A stretch of 63,836 nucleotides of DNA, taken from the NCBI GenBank assembly GCA_024405735.1, contig JAKSOF010000013.1:1-63836 (forward strand), in the 5' to 3' direction. Shown in pieces: positions 16,359 through 25,073 of the stretch (position 1 is the first letter of the stretch; each line of letters begins with the position of its first letter). Source of the stretch: Victivallaceae bacterium (GTDB taxonomy: Bacteria > Verrucomicrobiota > Lentisphaeria > Victivallales > Victivallaceae). Under the pieces are notes generated by a model. It was not told the origin of the DNA. It worked only from the letters and a program-made list of their open reading frames with translations, and made no database searches. The translations under genes were made by a program, and so were the position numbers.

Positions 16359-17840
16359 ATGAAAAGCATACAGAAATTTTTCGCACCGAAACGTTTTTTG
16401 GTCTTTTTTCTGATTTTCAACACCGTGATCGCAACGCTGATTCCGACTTTACTTTACCGCGTCCTGCCGCTGGACACCATTGAAGCGGTCATCTGGGGAC
16501 AGCGTTTTACGATGGGCAACTACAAACATCCGCCGCTTTCCGGATGGATCGCCCATCATTTTTCGGCGTTTTTCGGGCACGCCGATTTCGCGATGTATTT
16601 TTTGAGCCAGATCTGCGTCGCCGTCAGCTACTACTTTATTTACAAGCTCGCCAGAGAATTTTTCAGCGAACGCAAATCCGTCCTCGCTTCCATCGTACTC
16701 GGGATCACATTTTTCTATTCGTTTGATTCCGCAAAATTCAACGTCAACATTCTGCATCTCGCGCTGTGGCCGGTAACGACCTATTGCTTCATCCGGACGA
16801 TCAAAGAAAATCTGCTCCGTCAATGGATCCTGCTCGGCGTACTGGCGGCGCTCTGCCTTTGGAGCAAACTTTCCGGGGGAATTTTATTGCTGATGCTGAC
16901 CATTTGGATGTTCGCCGACCGGCAGGCGCGAAGCCGTTTTTCCGGCGCGGGCCCCTATGTCACGGCAATTCTCTCTTTTGCGCTTTTCGTCCCTTATCTC
17001 ATCTGGCTTTTCCGGACGGACTTCCTGCCGCTGACTTACGCCTCCGAACGGGCTCACGCCGAATCAAGTCCGTTTTACTTCCCGGTCGAGATATTTTTTG
17101 GGCTTCTCGCGCCTCTTGCGGCGCCGCTTGCGGCAATTTTAGTTGCGGGAGGCAAAGAAGCCTTTTTTCGTTTTTTCCGCCAAAAATGGCAGATCAACCA
17201 CCGCGCGGCTTTCCTCTTTGCCGGATTTTTTCTGTTTTTCCCGATCCTTTTTTTCACGGGATTGAGCTTTTTCGTACCACGGATCGACTTGATGTGGGGG
17301 TATCCGATCTATTTTGCGTCGGGGATTTTATTCCTTTCTTTTTACGAAGATGAATTCTGGACGGAAAAACGCTTCACGCATCTTGCGCTGATCGTCATCG
17401 CCGTCATATTGGCATTTCAAATAGGGGATGTCATTTACTTTTGCGTCAAGACCCGGCAGTCGGGACACTTCCCGGCGCAGGAATGCGCTGACAAGGCGGT
17501 CGTTTATTATCAGCAAAAGACGGGAAATGCCATCTCTACCGTTTGCGGCAATATGTGGTTCGCCTGCATCATTTCGCACTATCAGAAATCCCGTCCGCTC
17601 GTCTGCATTCAGGAAGATCCGCTCGACATTATGCGTTACCGTCCCAAAATCGAAAAAGAAGGGGCGATGTTCGTCGCCGCAAATCAGCAGGAAATCCAAG
17701 ACATCGCCCGGCAAATGGAAATTGAAATCACCGACATCACGCCGGTATATTTCCGCTATCAGGCACCGCACGGAAAAGTTTCCGAAAAACGGCTCTTTTT
17801 CGCCATTCTCCGGCCAAGACAGGCGGCGGTGAAAGAGTAA
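16359..17840 (+). CDS. GT39/ArnT-like glycosyltransferase (493 aa)
   Basis: Polytopic membrane protein of the PMT/ArnT superfamily, which moves a sugar from a polyprenyl phosphate to lipid A, lipid or protein on the outer face of the inner membrane. The N-terminal periplasmic loop carries LDTIEAVIWGQRF and KHPPLSGW; the acidic D-T-I-E is at the place of the catalytic acid. About ten hydrophobic helices follow and a soluble domain fills the last ~120 residues. The start at 16359 has GAGGA six bases upstream; a longer frame is ignored. It is divergent from gtrA-GT2 and probably uses their lipid-linked sugar. A paralog lies at 44169-45653. Confidence 0.86.
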   Translation: MKSIQKFFAPKRFLVFFLIFNTVIATLIPTLLYRVLPLDTIEAVIWGQRFTMGNYKHPPLSGWIAHHFSAFFGHADFAMYFLSQICVAVSYYFIYKLAREFFSERKSVLASIVLGITFFYSFDSAKFNVNILHLALWPVTTYCFIRTIKENLLRQWILLGVLAALCLWSKLSGGILLLMLTIWMFADRQARSRFSGAGPYVTAILSFALFVPYLIWLFRTDFLPLTYASERAHAESSPFYFPVEIFFGLLAPLAAPLAAILVAGGKEAFFRFFRQKWQINHRAAFLFAGFFLFFPILFFTGLSFFVPRIDLMWGYPIYFASGILFLSFYEDEFWTEKRFTHLALIVIAVILAFQIGDVIYFCVKTRQSGHFPAQECADKAVVYYQQKTGNAISTVCGNMWFACIISHYQKSRPLVCIQEDPLDIMRYRPKIEKEGAMFVAANQQEIQDIARQMEIEITDITPVYFRYQAPHGKVSEKRLFFAILRPRQAAVKE

Positions 17841-17841
17841 A

Positions 17842-17890
17842 AAAAGGGGGGGTGTTGCAAAACCTTCGCGTTAAAACAGCATCCCCTTTT
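17842..17890. terminator. Hairpin terminator, family 1 (TTGCAAAACC type), copy 1
   Basis: AAAAGGGG pairs with CCCCTTTT and TGTT with AACA around a loop holding TTGCAAAACC. It lies between convergent genes and can serve both strands. Confidence 0.75.
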
Positions 17891-17900
17891 GGTACACCCC

Positions 17901-19124
17901 TTAAAAACACCACGTCCCCTTGCGGAAGACGGGGATCTTTTTGCCGGAAGCCGTCACGCCGTCGATCTCAAGATCGCGGGTGCCGATCATAAAATCGACG
18001 TGGATCATACTGTCGTTGATACCCTTTCTCCGTAATTCAGCGGGCGTGTATTTCGCGTAATCGGCAACGCAGTTGTCGAAGCCGCGCCCGAGCGCGATGT
18101 GACAGCAGGCATTTTCGTCAAAGAGCGTATTGTAAAACAAGATCCCGCTCTGATTGATCGGGGAATCGTAGGAGATCAGCGCGCATTCTCCGAGATAAGC
18201 CGCCCCCTTGTCCATCGAAATCATTTTTTCGAGCATTTTCTGATTGGTGCGCGCCTTGACTTCGACCGCCTTGCCGCGGTGGAAACGGATGGAGAAATCC
18301 TCGATCAAAGCCCCCTGCCAGGAAAGCGGCTTCGAGGCGACAAGCAATCCTTCGGCGACACCGCGCGCGGGCGACGTAAAAATTTCCTCCGACGGGATAT
18401 TGGGATTAAATTCCCTCCCCGACAGATCGGTTTCGGCGGCGCCGCAGAAAATACCGTCCGGGATCAAGCCGACCTTGAAATCCGTCCCGTTGGAAGCGCG
18501 GTACTCCAATGCGACCAATTTTTTGGCATTCAACACCTTGCAGCGGTGATGGATCTGCCGGTTGTGCGCTTCCCAGTTGCGGATGGGGTCGCCGTTGGCA
18601 CGGGCGCAGGAAAGGATCGCCTCCCACAATTTTTCCTCGGCGCGCTCCGCCGGAAGTTTCGGAAAAACCTTTTGCGCCCACGCCTTGCCGGGGACGGCGG
18701 CAATGCACCACTGGTGTTTGTTTTCCATCGCATTGCGGTAAGGTTTGATTTTACGCAGTTTCGCCGCGAGCGTCCGCGATTGTTTCTCCATATCGACGCC
18801 CGCCATCCCGTCGGGGTCGTCGGAATCCAGCCACAAACGGCACGGCAGTTTTTTCACCTGATACTGCCAGCGCGCTTTTTCCCACGGCTCCAGAGCGGAA
18901 AGCCGCTCCTCGCTCTGGTAACGCTGTTCGATTTTCGCCAGCGGCATATCCGTCCAGTTCAACACGACTTTGCCTGCGCCCCGGCGGTAACAATTTTCGA
19001 CCACCATACGCACGAATTCGATCTGATCGAAGGATGCCGTCAGCACAACGTCCTGTCCGACATCGGGGTTGATCCCCTTTTCCACCAGCAACCACGCATA
19101 AGATTCCAAACGCTTGCGATCCAA
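17901..19124 (-). CDS. M29-family aminopeptidase (407 aa)
   Basis: Metal-dependent aminopeptidase of the thermophilic AmpS/AmpII family; length is normal. Metal-site blocks are visible: NPNIPSEEIFTSP (~248-260), LGECALI (~320), NTLFDENACCHIALG (~330-346) and SMIHVDFMIG (~372-381) with His375 and Asp377. Cytosolic peptide trimming is the likely role. The reading frame begins with TTG at 19124, preceded by GAGGAG and a strong promoter; no good ATG lies nearby, so TTG initiation is accepted. It has its own transcript, closed by the shared hairpin at 17842-17890. Confidence 0.88.
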   Translation of the reverse strand: MDRKRLESYAWLLVEKGINPDVGQDVVLTASFDQIEFVRMVVENCYRRGAGKVVLNWTDMPLAKIEQRYQSEERLSALEPWEKARWQYQVKKLPCRLWLDSDDPDGMAGVDMEKQSRTLAAKLRKIKPYRNAMENKHQWCIAAVPGKAWAQKVFPKLPAERAEEKLWEAILSCARANGDPIRNWEAHNRQIHHRCKVLNAKKLVALEYRASNGTDFKVGLIPDGIFCGAAETDLSGREFNPNIPSEEIFTSPARGVAEGLLVASKPLSWQGALIEDFSIRFHRGKAVEVKARTNQKMLEKMISMDKGAAYLGECALISYDSPINQSGILFYNTLFDENACCHIALGRGFDNCVADYAKYTPAELRRKGINDSMIHVDFMIGTRDLEIDGVTASGKKIPVFRKGTWCF

Positions 19125-19158
19125 TTTATATCAGCTCCTCTATTATGGATAACGGTAA

Positions 19159-19187
19159 AATATAGCGGAATATCCCGGCAAATGCAA
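19159..19187 (-). promoter_or_regulatory. Promoter of the M29 aminopeptidase
   Basis: Minus-strand TTGCAT (19182-19187), 17-bp spacer and TATATT (19159-19164), 35 bases before the TTG start. Confidence 0.78.
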
Positions 19188-19210
19188 GCATATTCCACCG
19201 GAGCTGTCAA

Positions 19211-19257
19211 AAAAAAGAGGACGTTGCAAAACCATCGGAGGTTTGGCAACAGTCCCT
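19211..19257 (-). terminator. Hairpin terminator, family 1, copy 2
   Basis: On the minus strand GGGAC-TGTTGC-CAAACC pairs with GGTTTT-GCAAC-GTCC, followed by TCTTTTTTTT. It closes the rubrerythrin/PTPS-like transcript. Confidence 0.85.
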
Positions 19258-19274
19258 TGAGAAATTTTTCCGCG

Positions 19275-19841
19275 TTATTTCTGCTTTTTGTAACCGCACT
19301 TCGGGCAAACGCCGTCAACGAGGGCGATACCGCAAAGCGGACAACGGTCGATCGTGCCGGTCGGCTCGTATTCCTCGCTTGCGGCATTGACGCCGCTGGT
19401 AAAAGTGATCTTGGCGATGTTGAGTTTGTCCTTGAGCAGATCGTAGACGATCTTGATCATCCCCTCCACGGTCATCGTTTCTTTAGTGACGACGAGACGG
19501 CAGTCGGGATAAGCGGTGGCAAGTTCCGTTTTGAAAGCAAAGCCTTTCATCGTGTTGGTGGGATCGCCATCCTTGATGCCCTGTTTTTCATAAACACCGA
19601 GAATGGCGGGCAACAAGGGATCATCCTCACGGAGGATCAGCGCGTGATCGAAGTTTTTCAGCAAACTCCACGCGGTTTTCTGGATCTCGTTGCAGGGGAA
19701 AACCATATTAACGCCCGGATTGACGGTGTCTTCGACCTCAATGGTAAGACGTCCGGTATGACCGTGGAGATACTGCGCCTCCCCGCGGAAGCGGTAAAAA
19801 CGGTGGGCATACTGTAAATCAAAGGTGGCGATGCTTCTCAT
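19275..19841 (-). CDS. 6-pyruvoyl-tetrahydropterin synthase/QueD-like protein with C-terminal zinc ribbon (188 aa)
   Basis: T-fold protein of the PTPS/QueD superfamily. The three zinc ligands are present (A-H13-R-F and L-H26-G-H28-T-G), as are FDHALIL (~64-70) and the late TVEGM segment. QueD enzymes have a catalytic Cys four residues before HGH; here the sequence is GEAQYLHGH, with Ala at that position and Glu one step earlier. PTPS-III proteins also use Glu instead of Cys, so chemistry may differ. An added C-terminal zinc ribbon (C167-x2-C170 ... C179-x2-C182) is not part of the standard enzyme. Gap to rubrerythrin is 40 bases, so they are probably co-transcribed. The exact reaction is uncertain. 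Confidence 0.8.
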   Translation of the reverse strand: MRSIATFDLQYAHRFYRFRGEAQYLHGHTGRLTIEVEDTVNPGVNMVFPCNEIQKTAWSLLKNFDHALILREDDPLLPAILGVYEKQGIKDGDPTNTMKGFAFKTELATAYPDCRLVVTKETMTVEGMIKIVYDLLKDKLNIAKITFTSGVNAASEEYEPTGTIDRCPLCGIALVDGVCPKCGYKKQK

Positions 19842-19881
19842 AACGGTTTCCTTTCCTTGTTACGGGGGTTGAGGGGAAAAG

Positions 19882-20415
19882 TTAAAAATTATCGGGTTCG
19901 ATCTGAAAATAAGCGCGCGGATGATTGCAGACCGGGCATTCATCCGGAGCCTTTTCTCCGATGTAAATATGACCGCAGTTGCGGCATTCCCAGCGGTTCT
20001 CACCGACACGCACCCAGACTTCGCCGGATTCAAGATTTTTCGCGAGCTTGCGGTAACGCTCCTCGTGACGCTTTTCGATCACGGCGACGGAAGCGAATTT
20101 TTCAGCGATCTCCGTAAAACCCTCCTCTTTGGCGACTTCGGAAAAATTCTTGTACATATTGGTCCACTCCTCGTGCTCGCCCGCCGCCGCGGCGGCGAGA
20201 TTTGCCGCCGTGTCGCCGATGCCGCCGAGCGCCTTGAACCAAAGTTTCGCGTGTTCCTTTTCATTGTTGGAAGTTTCTTCAAAAATCGCCGCGATTTGCT
20301 CGAAGCCGTCTTTTCTCGCACGGCTGGCAAAATAGCTGTACTTGTTGCACGCCTGCGACTCCCCGGCAAAAGCAAACGCGAGATTGGCTTCTGTTTTCGA
20401 TCCTTTGAGTTCCAT
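19882..20415 (-). CDS. rbr: Rubrerythrin (177 aa)
   Basis: NAD(P)H-linked peroxide reductase of anaerobes. The N-terminal four-helix ferritin-like domain has the diiron E-x-x-H pattern (FAGESQA, NNEKEHAKLW, ASVAVIEKRHEERY), and the C-terminal rubredoxin-like domain has four Cys (C144, C147, C160, C163). Length is standard. It is transcribed divergently from a PerR-like gene, the usual arrangement for peroxide control, and the shared region carries perfect inverted repeats over its -10 box. It marks the host as an anaerobe or microaerophile. Confidence 0.95.
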   Translation of the reverse strand: MELKGSKTEANLAFAFAGESQACNKYSYFASRARKDGFEQIAAIFEETSNNEKEHAKLWFKALGGIGDTAANLAAAAAGEHEEWTNMYKNFSEVAKEEGFTEIAEKFASVAVIEKRHEERYRKLAKNLESGEVWVRVGENRWECRNCGHIYIGEKAPDECPVCNHPRAYFQIEPDNF

Positions 20416-20442
20416 CTTTCATCCTCTCTTTCTGTTGTCTGC

Positions 20443-20458
20443 CGGAATATTTATTCCG
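20443..20458. promoter_or_regulatory. Inverted repeat in the rubrerythrin leader
   Basis: Perfect 7-2-7 palindrome (CGGAATA / TATTCCG) between the rubrerythrin promoter and its start codon. It could be an operator half of the PerR-like control region or an mRNA hairpin. Confidence 0.5.
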
Positions 20459-20480
20459 ACGTTAATAAATCTTTTCGCTA

Positions 20481-20512
20481 ATTAAATATAAAATCTATTT
20501 AATAAAAAGCAA
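20481..20512 (-). promoter_or_regulatory. Rubrerythrin promoter with overlapping operator
   Basis: Minus-strand TTGCTT (20507-20512), 16-bp spacer and TATATT (20485-20490). A perfect inverted repeat ATTAAATA-N7-TATTTAAT (20481-20503) covers the -10 box and spacer, where a Fur/PerR-family repressor would block transcription. Its AT-rich form resembles PerR boxes but the spacing differs. Confidence 0.7.
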
Positions 20513-20551
20513 GCCGCTTTTCAAAAAATTTGCAAAAATAATTTTTTCTAC

Positions 20552-20595
20552 TTGAAAACGAGATAAAAACTGCTATATTTATTTGAGTTTTATCT
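20552..20595 (+). promoter_or_regulatory. Promoter of the perR-like gene with flanking inverted repeat
   Basis: TTGAAA (20552-20557), 16-bp spacer and TATATT (20574-20579). AGATAAAAACT (20561-20571) and AGTTTTATCT (20586-20595) form a near-perfect inverted repeat around the -10 box, suggesting autoregulation. Confidence 0.65.
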
Positions 20596-20611
20596 GAAAG
20601 AAGGGGAAACG

Positions 20612-21025
20612 ATGACAAACGCCGACGAGTTCCGCACAGTCTGCAAAGCACAGCACTGGAAATGTACGCCGCAACGCCTCGCCGTTTACGGTTACATGCA
20701 CAACAACCGCCGTCATCCCTCCGTCGACGACGTCTGGACATTTGTCCGCAAACGCATCCCCTCGATCACCCGCGAAAGCGTTTACCGCATCCTCAATGAA
20801 TTTTCCGATGCGGGAATTTTTTACCGGATGGACAAAATCGAAAGCGCACACTACGACTCCCGTCCCGATTCCCACGGTCATCTCATCTGCGAAAAATGCG
20901 GCAAAGTCACCGATTTCAACTTTTCGGAGCTACCCCCCCTCCCCTCCGGCATCCCGGGAAAAAGCATCCGCCACATCGAACTGCGTTTAGCGTGGATTTG
21001 TCCCGTGTGCGAAAAGAAAATGTAG
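20612..21025 (+). CDS. Fur-family regulator, PerR-like (137 aa)
   Basis: Winged-helix N-terminal domain (TPQRLAVYGYMHNN, HPSVDDVWTFVRKR, SITRESVYRILNEFSDAGIF) and metal-binding C-terminal part (HYDSRPDSHGHLICEKCGK). Structural zinc Cys pairs are C93/C96 and C130/C133. The Asp/His-containing HYDSRPDSHGH segment matches the regulatory metal site of PerR/Fur proteins. Divergence from rubrerythrin and operators in the shared region support a peroxide-sensing PerR role; Fur or Zur is less likely. Start is supported by AAGGGG seven bases upstream. Confidence 0.88.
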   Translation: MTNADEFRTVCKAQHWKCTPQRLAVYGYMHNNRRHPSVDDVWTFVRKRIPSITRESVYRILNEFSDAGIFYRMDKIESAHYDSRPDSHGHLICEKCGKVTDFNFSELPPLPSGIPGKSIRHIELRLAWICPVCEKKM

Positions 21026-21034
21026 GCGGCAATA

Positions 21035-21105
21035 CAATGGGAGCGAGGGGGCGCAAACAGCCCCCCTGGCTCCCATTGAGTCAACGTGTGCTGATACAAA
21101 AAACG
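21035..21105. terminator. Large hairpin and repeated tail between convergent genes
   Basis: CAATGGGAGC pairs with GCTCCCATTG and AGGGGG with CCCCCT (21035-21078). It lacks a long U-run on the plus strand, but the minus-strand gene stop is followed by TTTTTT. The segment 21072-21105 is nearly the same as 8001-8033. Confidence 0.6.
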
Positions 21106-21107
21106 AT

Positions 21108-22568
21108 TTATTTTTTCTCCAGCGGAAGTTTCGGGGCTTCCGCTTCGACGTCCTTGCCGTTCCAGCAGTAGGTACAGAGTTTTTCCTTGGGAATACCGAT
21201 CGCGGAAAGCAATCCGTCAAGGCTTTGAAATTTCAAAGTCGACAAATTCAGTTCCTTGCGGATCTCCTCGACCATTGCGAGATATTCCGGAGAATTATAG
21301 ACGAGATATTTTTCCAAAATCTCATCGGTGATCTCGGTCGTCTTTTCCAGACGGGCGATGGCGCGGCGCGCGGCGAGATCCATCTCACTGCGCGAACGCG
21401 AGAAATTCAAAAAGCGGCAACCGAAAAGAAGCGGAGGGCAAGCCGAACGCATATGCACCGCCTTGACGCCGTCGGCGTACAACCGCTTTACCGTATCGCG
21501 CAACTGAGTTCCGCGCACGATCGAATCGTCGCAAAAGAGCAGTCTTTTGCCCTCGATCTGCTCTTTTACGGGGATCAGTTTCAGCTTGGCGACGAGGTCG
21601 CGCCGGCTCTGATTCTGCGGCATAAAACTGCGCGCCCAGGTCGGCGTATATTTGACGAAACTGCGCAAATAGGGTTTGTCGGTCGCATTGGAGTAGCCGA
21701 TCGCATGGGCGATGCCGGAATCGGGGATGCCGCAGATCGAATCGATTTCAGACAGCATATCCTTGTCGCCCGAAGCCAGGCTCGCTCCGTTGCGGTAGCG
21801 CGCGCATTCGGCGTTGGCGCCCTCGTAGCAACTTGAAGGATAACCGAAATAGACCCAGAAAAAGGTACAGATTTTCATCGTTTCGGCGGCTTCGTGATGG
21901 ACGATGACCTTGTCCTGCGTCAATTCGACGATCTCGCCGGGGCCGAGTTCATATTTTTCCTTGTAATCAAGATTCGGGAAAGCGGACGATTCCATCGAAA
22001 CGGCATAAGCGCCTTCCTTTTCCCCGATGATGACCGGAGTGCGCCCGTAGCGGTCGCGGGCGGCGTAGACGCTCTTTTCCGTCAGCAGCAGGATCGAGCA
22101 GGAACCGTCGATCACTTTTTGCGCATACTCCAATCCGGCGGCAAACGTGTCTTTGCGGCAGATCAGCATCGAAACAAGTTCCGTCGGATTGACTTCGCCG
22201 TTGCTTGATTCGCTTAAATGAGAGTAACCGCCGTCAAACAGTTTGCGGATGATCTCGTCCTGATTGTTGATCTTGCCGACGGTGACGATGGCGAAACTGC
22301 CGAGTTTTCCGGTGATGAGAAGCGGCTGATCCTCCGTGTCGCTGATGACGCCGATGCCGGCGCAACCGCAGAGATTGTCAAGTTCTCCGTCGAACTTCGA
22401 GCGGAACTGGGCGTTGGTGATGTCGTGGATACTGCGGAACATCCTGCCGTTTTCCTGCCGGATGGCAAGACCGCCGCGGCGCGTGCCGAGATGGGAGTGA
22501 TAATCCGTCCCGTAAAAAAGATCATCTACACAGTTAAAACTCGAAACAACTCCGAAGAAACCGCCCAT
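21108..22568 (-). CDS. PurF-like amidophosphoribosyltransferase paralog lacking the catalytic Cys (486 aa)
   Basis: Has both parts of PurF: an N-terminal Ntn-type glutaminase-like domain (THLGTRRGG-like YHSHLGTRRGG, RYGRTPVIIG) and a C-terminal phosphoribosyltransferase domain with the PRPP loop LLFCDDSIVRGTQL (~355-368). True PurF begins M-C-G-I and uses Cys2 as nucleophile; this protein begins MGGFFGVVSS, so glutamine hydrolysis by the usual route is not expected. I recall the MGGFFG start from a paralog group in Bacteroidetes and PVC bacteria, so it is a family trait rather than a sequencing error. Single-gene transcript with its own promoter; AGAGG lies before the start. The reaction is uncertain: ammonia-dependent or another phosphoribosyl transfer. 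Confidence 0.85.
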   Translation of the reverse strand: MGGFFGVVSSFNCVDDLFYGTDYHSHLGTRRGGLAIRQENGRMFRSIHDITNAQFRSKFDGELDNLCGCAGIGVISDTEDQPLLITGKLGSFAIVTVGKINNQDEIIRKLFDGGYSHLSESSNGEVNPTELVSMLICRKDTFAAGLEYAQKVIDGSCSILLLTEKSVYAARDRYGRTPVIIGEKEGAYAVSMESSAFPNLDYKEKYELGPGEIVELTQDKVIVHHEAAETMKICTFFWVYFGYPSSCYEGANAECARYRNGASLASGDKDMLSEIDSICGIPDSGIAHAIGYSNATDKPYLRSFVKYTPTWARSFMPQNQSRRDLVAKLKLIPVKEQIEGKRLLFCDDSIVRGTQLRDTVKRLYADGVKAVHMRSACPPLLFGCRFLNFSRSRSEMDLAARRAIARLEKTTEITDEILEKYLVYNSPEYLAMVEEIRKELNLSTLKFQSLDGLLSAIGIPKEKLCTYCWNGKDVEAEAPKLPLEKK

Positions 22569-22612
22569 GCGACACCTCTATTGTAATAAACGCCCCGTCC
22601 ATATAATTCCAT

Positions 22613-22641
22613 AATATAATATGAAGATGCGTTTTTTACAA
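22613..22641 (-). promoter_or_regulatory. Promoter of the PurF-like gene
   Basis: Minus-strand TTGTAA (22636-22641), 17-bp spacer and TATATT (22613-22618), 45 bases before the ATG. Confidence 0.75.
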
Positions 22642-22662
22642 CCGCTCCGGCGGCAAAATCCG

Positions 22663-23499
22663 CTATAAATCGCGCGAAACGATTTCTCCGGGACGGGTCG
22701 ACGCTCCGGCGGAAATTTTGCGCCCCGGATAAATCGATGTATGGATCCCCGTATGAACGTGATCTCCGATAACCGCGCCGAATTTGCGCCGCATCGTATC
22801 GACCAGTTCACCGTTTACCATCGAACGGTGATTCGCTCCGTCGTGACGCAGATTTCCGATGATCGTCCCCGCGCCGAAATTGACGTGATCTCCGAGGATC
22901 GAGTCCCCGGCGTAACTCAAATGCCCGACGGCGGAATGACTGCCGATGATCGAATTTTTAATTTCGACCGCCTGCCCGATATGGACAAAATCCCCGATGA
23001 CGGTATTGCCCCGGATATAACAATTCGGTCCGATTTTGCAGTTTTTGCCGATAATGACGTTGCCTTCAATGTAGACGCCCGGCAAAATGACCGAACCTTC
23101 TCCGAGGACGAGATGCCCGGTGTATTCCGCGCGCGGCGAAACGATTCCCTCTACGGCATCGGCATCAAGATTTTTCACCAGCGTTTCACTGATGGCGAGG
23201 ACGTCCCACGGATAGCGGATCTCCACGCCGTCGGCGGGAAAAACTTCACTTCCTCGTCCGGCGCGCGCCAATTCCTCGCCGATGCCGTTCTCGACGACAA
23301 AATCGGTGTGACCTTTCAATTCGGCAAGCATTTTTCCTGACGGGAAGAAATCCGTCCGCCACGTCACGTCGAAGGCATTGGCGGCAAGTTTTTCCGTCAG
23401 GAGTTCGCGCAAGGGACGGTTGAGGATCACCAGATCCCCCGGATTTGCCGTCAGCGGAGCCAAAGAGGGGATCGGTTTTTCAATAAAAGTCACCATCAT
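22663..23499 (-). CDS. GlmU-C-type left-handed beta-helix protein (278 aa)
   Basis: The first ~95 residues are a small alpha/beta region with [12 protein letters not shown]. Residues ~115-270 are hexapeptide repeats of the left-handed beta-helix ([50 protein letters not shown]) like the acetyltransferase end of GlmU. The start ATG shares one base with the glmM stop (TAATG), so translation is coupled and a role next to glucosamine-1-phosphate is likely. Either it acetylates GlcN-1-P, or it is the two-domain sugar nucleotidyl/acyltransferase type found in Archaea and PVC bacteria; the N-terminal pyrophosphorylase domain of full GlmU is reduced. A longer frame was rejected because it overlaps glmM. 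Confidence 0.8.
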   Translation of the reverse strand: MMVTFIEKPIPSLAPLTANPGDLVILNRPLRELLTEKLAANAFDVTWRTDFFPSGKMLAELKGHTDFVVENGIGEELARAGRGSEVFPADGVEIRYPWDVLAISETLVKNLDADAVEGIVSPRAEYTGHLVLGEGSVILPGVYIEGNVIIGKNCKIGPNCYIRGNTVIGDFVHIGQAVEIKNSIIGSHSAVGHLSYAGDSILGDHVNFGAGTIIGNLRHDGANHRSMVNGELVDTMRRKFGAVIGDHVHTGIHTSIYPGRKISAGASTRPGEIVSRDL

Positions 23500-24845
23500 T
23501 ACGCTCCCAGTTCCTTTCTGGCGGCATCCGTCAGTTTGCCGAGCCACATTTCAAGCGCCGCGGTATCCTCCATTTCGACGAGAATGCGCAGTTTGTTTTC
23601 CGTGCCGCTGTAACGAACGACCGCCCTGCCCGACGAAGCGACGCTTTTTTTCAGATCATCAAGCACTTTTTGCAACTGCGGCAATCGTTCAAAGGGGATT
23701 TTCTCCCGGATCGGCAAATTGACCATTTTTTGCGGAAAAGCCGTCATAAACGCGGCAAGTTCGCGGAGCGTCTTTTTCCTTTTTCTCATCAACTTCAAAA
23801 CGTGAAGCGCGGTGATGATGCCGTCGCCCGTTGTCACATAGTCCATAAAGATCACGTGCCCCGCCTGTTCGCCGCCGACGTTGCAGTGCTTTTCGCGCAT
23901 CGCTTCAATGACGAGATGGTCGCCGACGTCGGTCGTGACGACGTCGATGCCCGCTTCGTGCATCGCCCGGTGAAATCCGAGATTGCTCATCGACGTGACG
24001 ACCACGGTGTTGTTGGCAAGTTTCCCTCTTGATTTGTAATCGAGCGCGACCATCCCGATGATGCGGTCGCCGTCGACGACTTCCCCCGCCGCGTCGCAGA
24101 AAATCACCCGGTCGGCGTCGCCGTCGAGCGCGATCCCGCAGTCGGCTTGACAGCGTTTCACCGTTTCACACAGCTTTTGCGTATGGGTCGCTCCGCAACC
24201 ATCGTTGATGTTGATACCGTCGGGCGCAACGCCGATCTCAATGACCTCCGCTCCGAGTTCGCGGAATATCGCCGGAGCCATCGCATAGGCGGCGCCGTTG
24301 GCGCAGTCGAGGACGATTTTCAAACCGGCAAGCGAATGGTTTTTGATTGAACTTTTGGCAAATTCAATGTAGCGGCCGCGGGCGTCGTCGATACGGCGCG
24401 CCTTGCCGATATTGGAATTGCCCGACAGCAATTCGGAATTTTTCCCGACGGCGATCAGATTTTCGATCGCGTCGCTCTGCGCTTCCGTAAGTTTAAAACC
24501 GTTTTCATCAAAGATCTTGATGCCGTTGTCCTCCGCCGGATTATGACTTGCCGTGATCATGATGCCGCAGTCGGCGGCAAACGAACGCACCAGATGCGCG
24601 ACAGCGGGCGTCGGCATCGGTCCGACTTCGAGAACATCCATCCCCATACTGAGCAGTCCCGCCGTGATCGCGCTTTCAAGCATATAGCCGGAAAGCCGCG
24701 TATCCTTGCCGACCACCACGCGACGCGAGACGCCGTCGGCGCGGTACTTCGCCACCGCCTTGCCGACAAGCAACGCCATTTCCGGCGTGATCGGATAGTG
24801 ATTCGCCTTGCCGCGGATTCCGTCGGTACCAAAAAGTTTTTCCAT
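23499..24845 (-). CDS. glmM: Phosphoglucosamine mutase (448 aa)
   Basis: Converts GlcN-6-P to GlcN-1-P for UDP-GlcNAc and cell-wall synthesis. Hallmarks: [13 protein letters not shown] at the start, the phosphoserine loop [14 protein letters not shown] with Ser100, the metal loop DGDADR (~238-243), GGEQAGH (~325) and the phosphate-binding [12 protein letters not shown] near the C-terminus. Length is standard. It is translationally coupled to the beta-helix protein downstream. Cytosolic. Confidence 0.95.
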   Translation of the reverse strand: MEKLFGTDGIRGKANHYPITPEMALLVGKAVAKYRADGVSRRVVVGKDTRLSGYMLESAITAGLLSMGMDVLEVGPMPTPAVAHLVRSFAADCGIMITASHNPAEDNGIKIFDENGFKLTEAQSDAIENLIAVGKNSELLSGNSNIGKARRIDDARGRYIEFAKSSIKNHSLAGLKIVLDCANGAAYAMAPAIFRELGAEVIEIGVAPDGININDGCGATHTQKLCETVKRCQADCGIALDGDADRVIFCDAAGEVVDGDRIIGMVALDYKSRGKLANNTVVVTSMSNLGFHRAMHEAGIDVVTTDVGDHLVIEAMREKHCNVGGEQAGHVIFMDYVTTGDGIITALHVLKLMRKRKKTLRELAAFMTAFPQKMVNLPIREKIPFERLPQLQKVLDDLKKSVASSGRAVVRYSGTENKLRILVEMEDTAALEMWLGKLTDAARKELGA

Positions 24846-25073
24846 TTTTCAATCCTTATTTATGTTGTTATTCCGCAATGCGGTACATCCGATTTCCGAT
24901 TTTTTTAATTCTTTTGAAAAACGATTTGCATAAAATAGCGCGGCATCTGCAATTTTTCCACCGTTTTATGGATTTTTTTTGATTTTTTATGGATTTTTCA
25001 TCAATTATTCATTTTTCTTGCGACTTTTTTTGAAAAATTTTTGAATTTTTTTGCAAAAACGGTAATTTCCGGG
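24846..25073. other. AT-rich intergenic region before the ribosomal-protein operon
   Basis: No gene is visible. It carries the divergent control regions of glmM and rpmJ, with long T-runs on the plus strand (about 24960-25055). A weak minus-strand promoter for glmM may lie near 24930. Confidence 0.5.
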
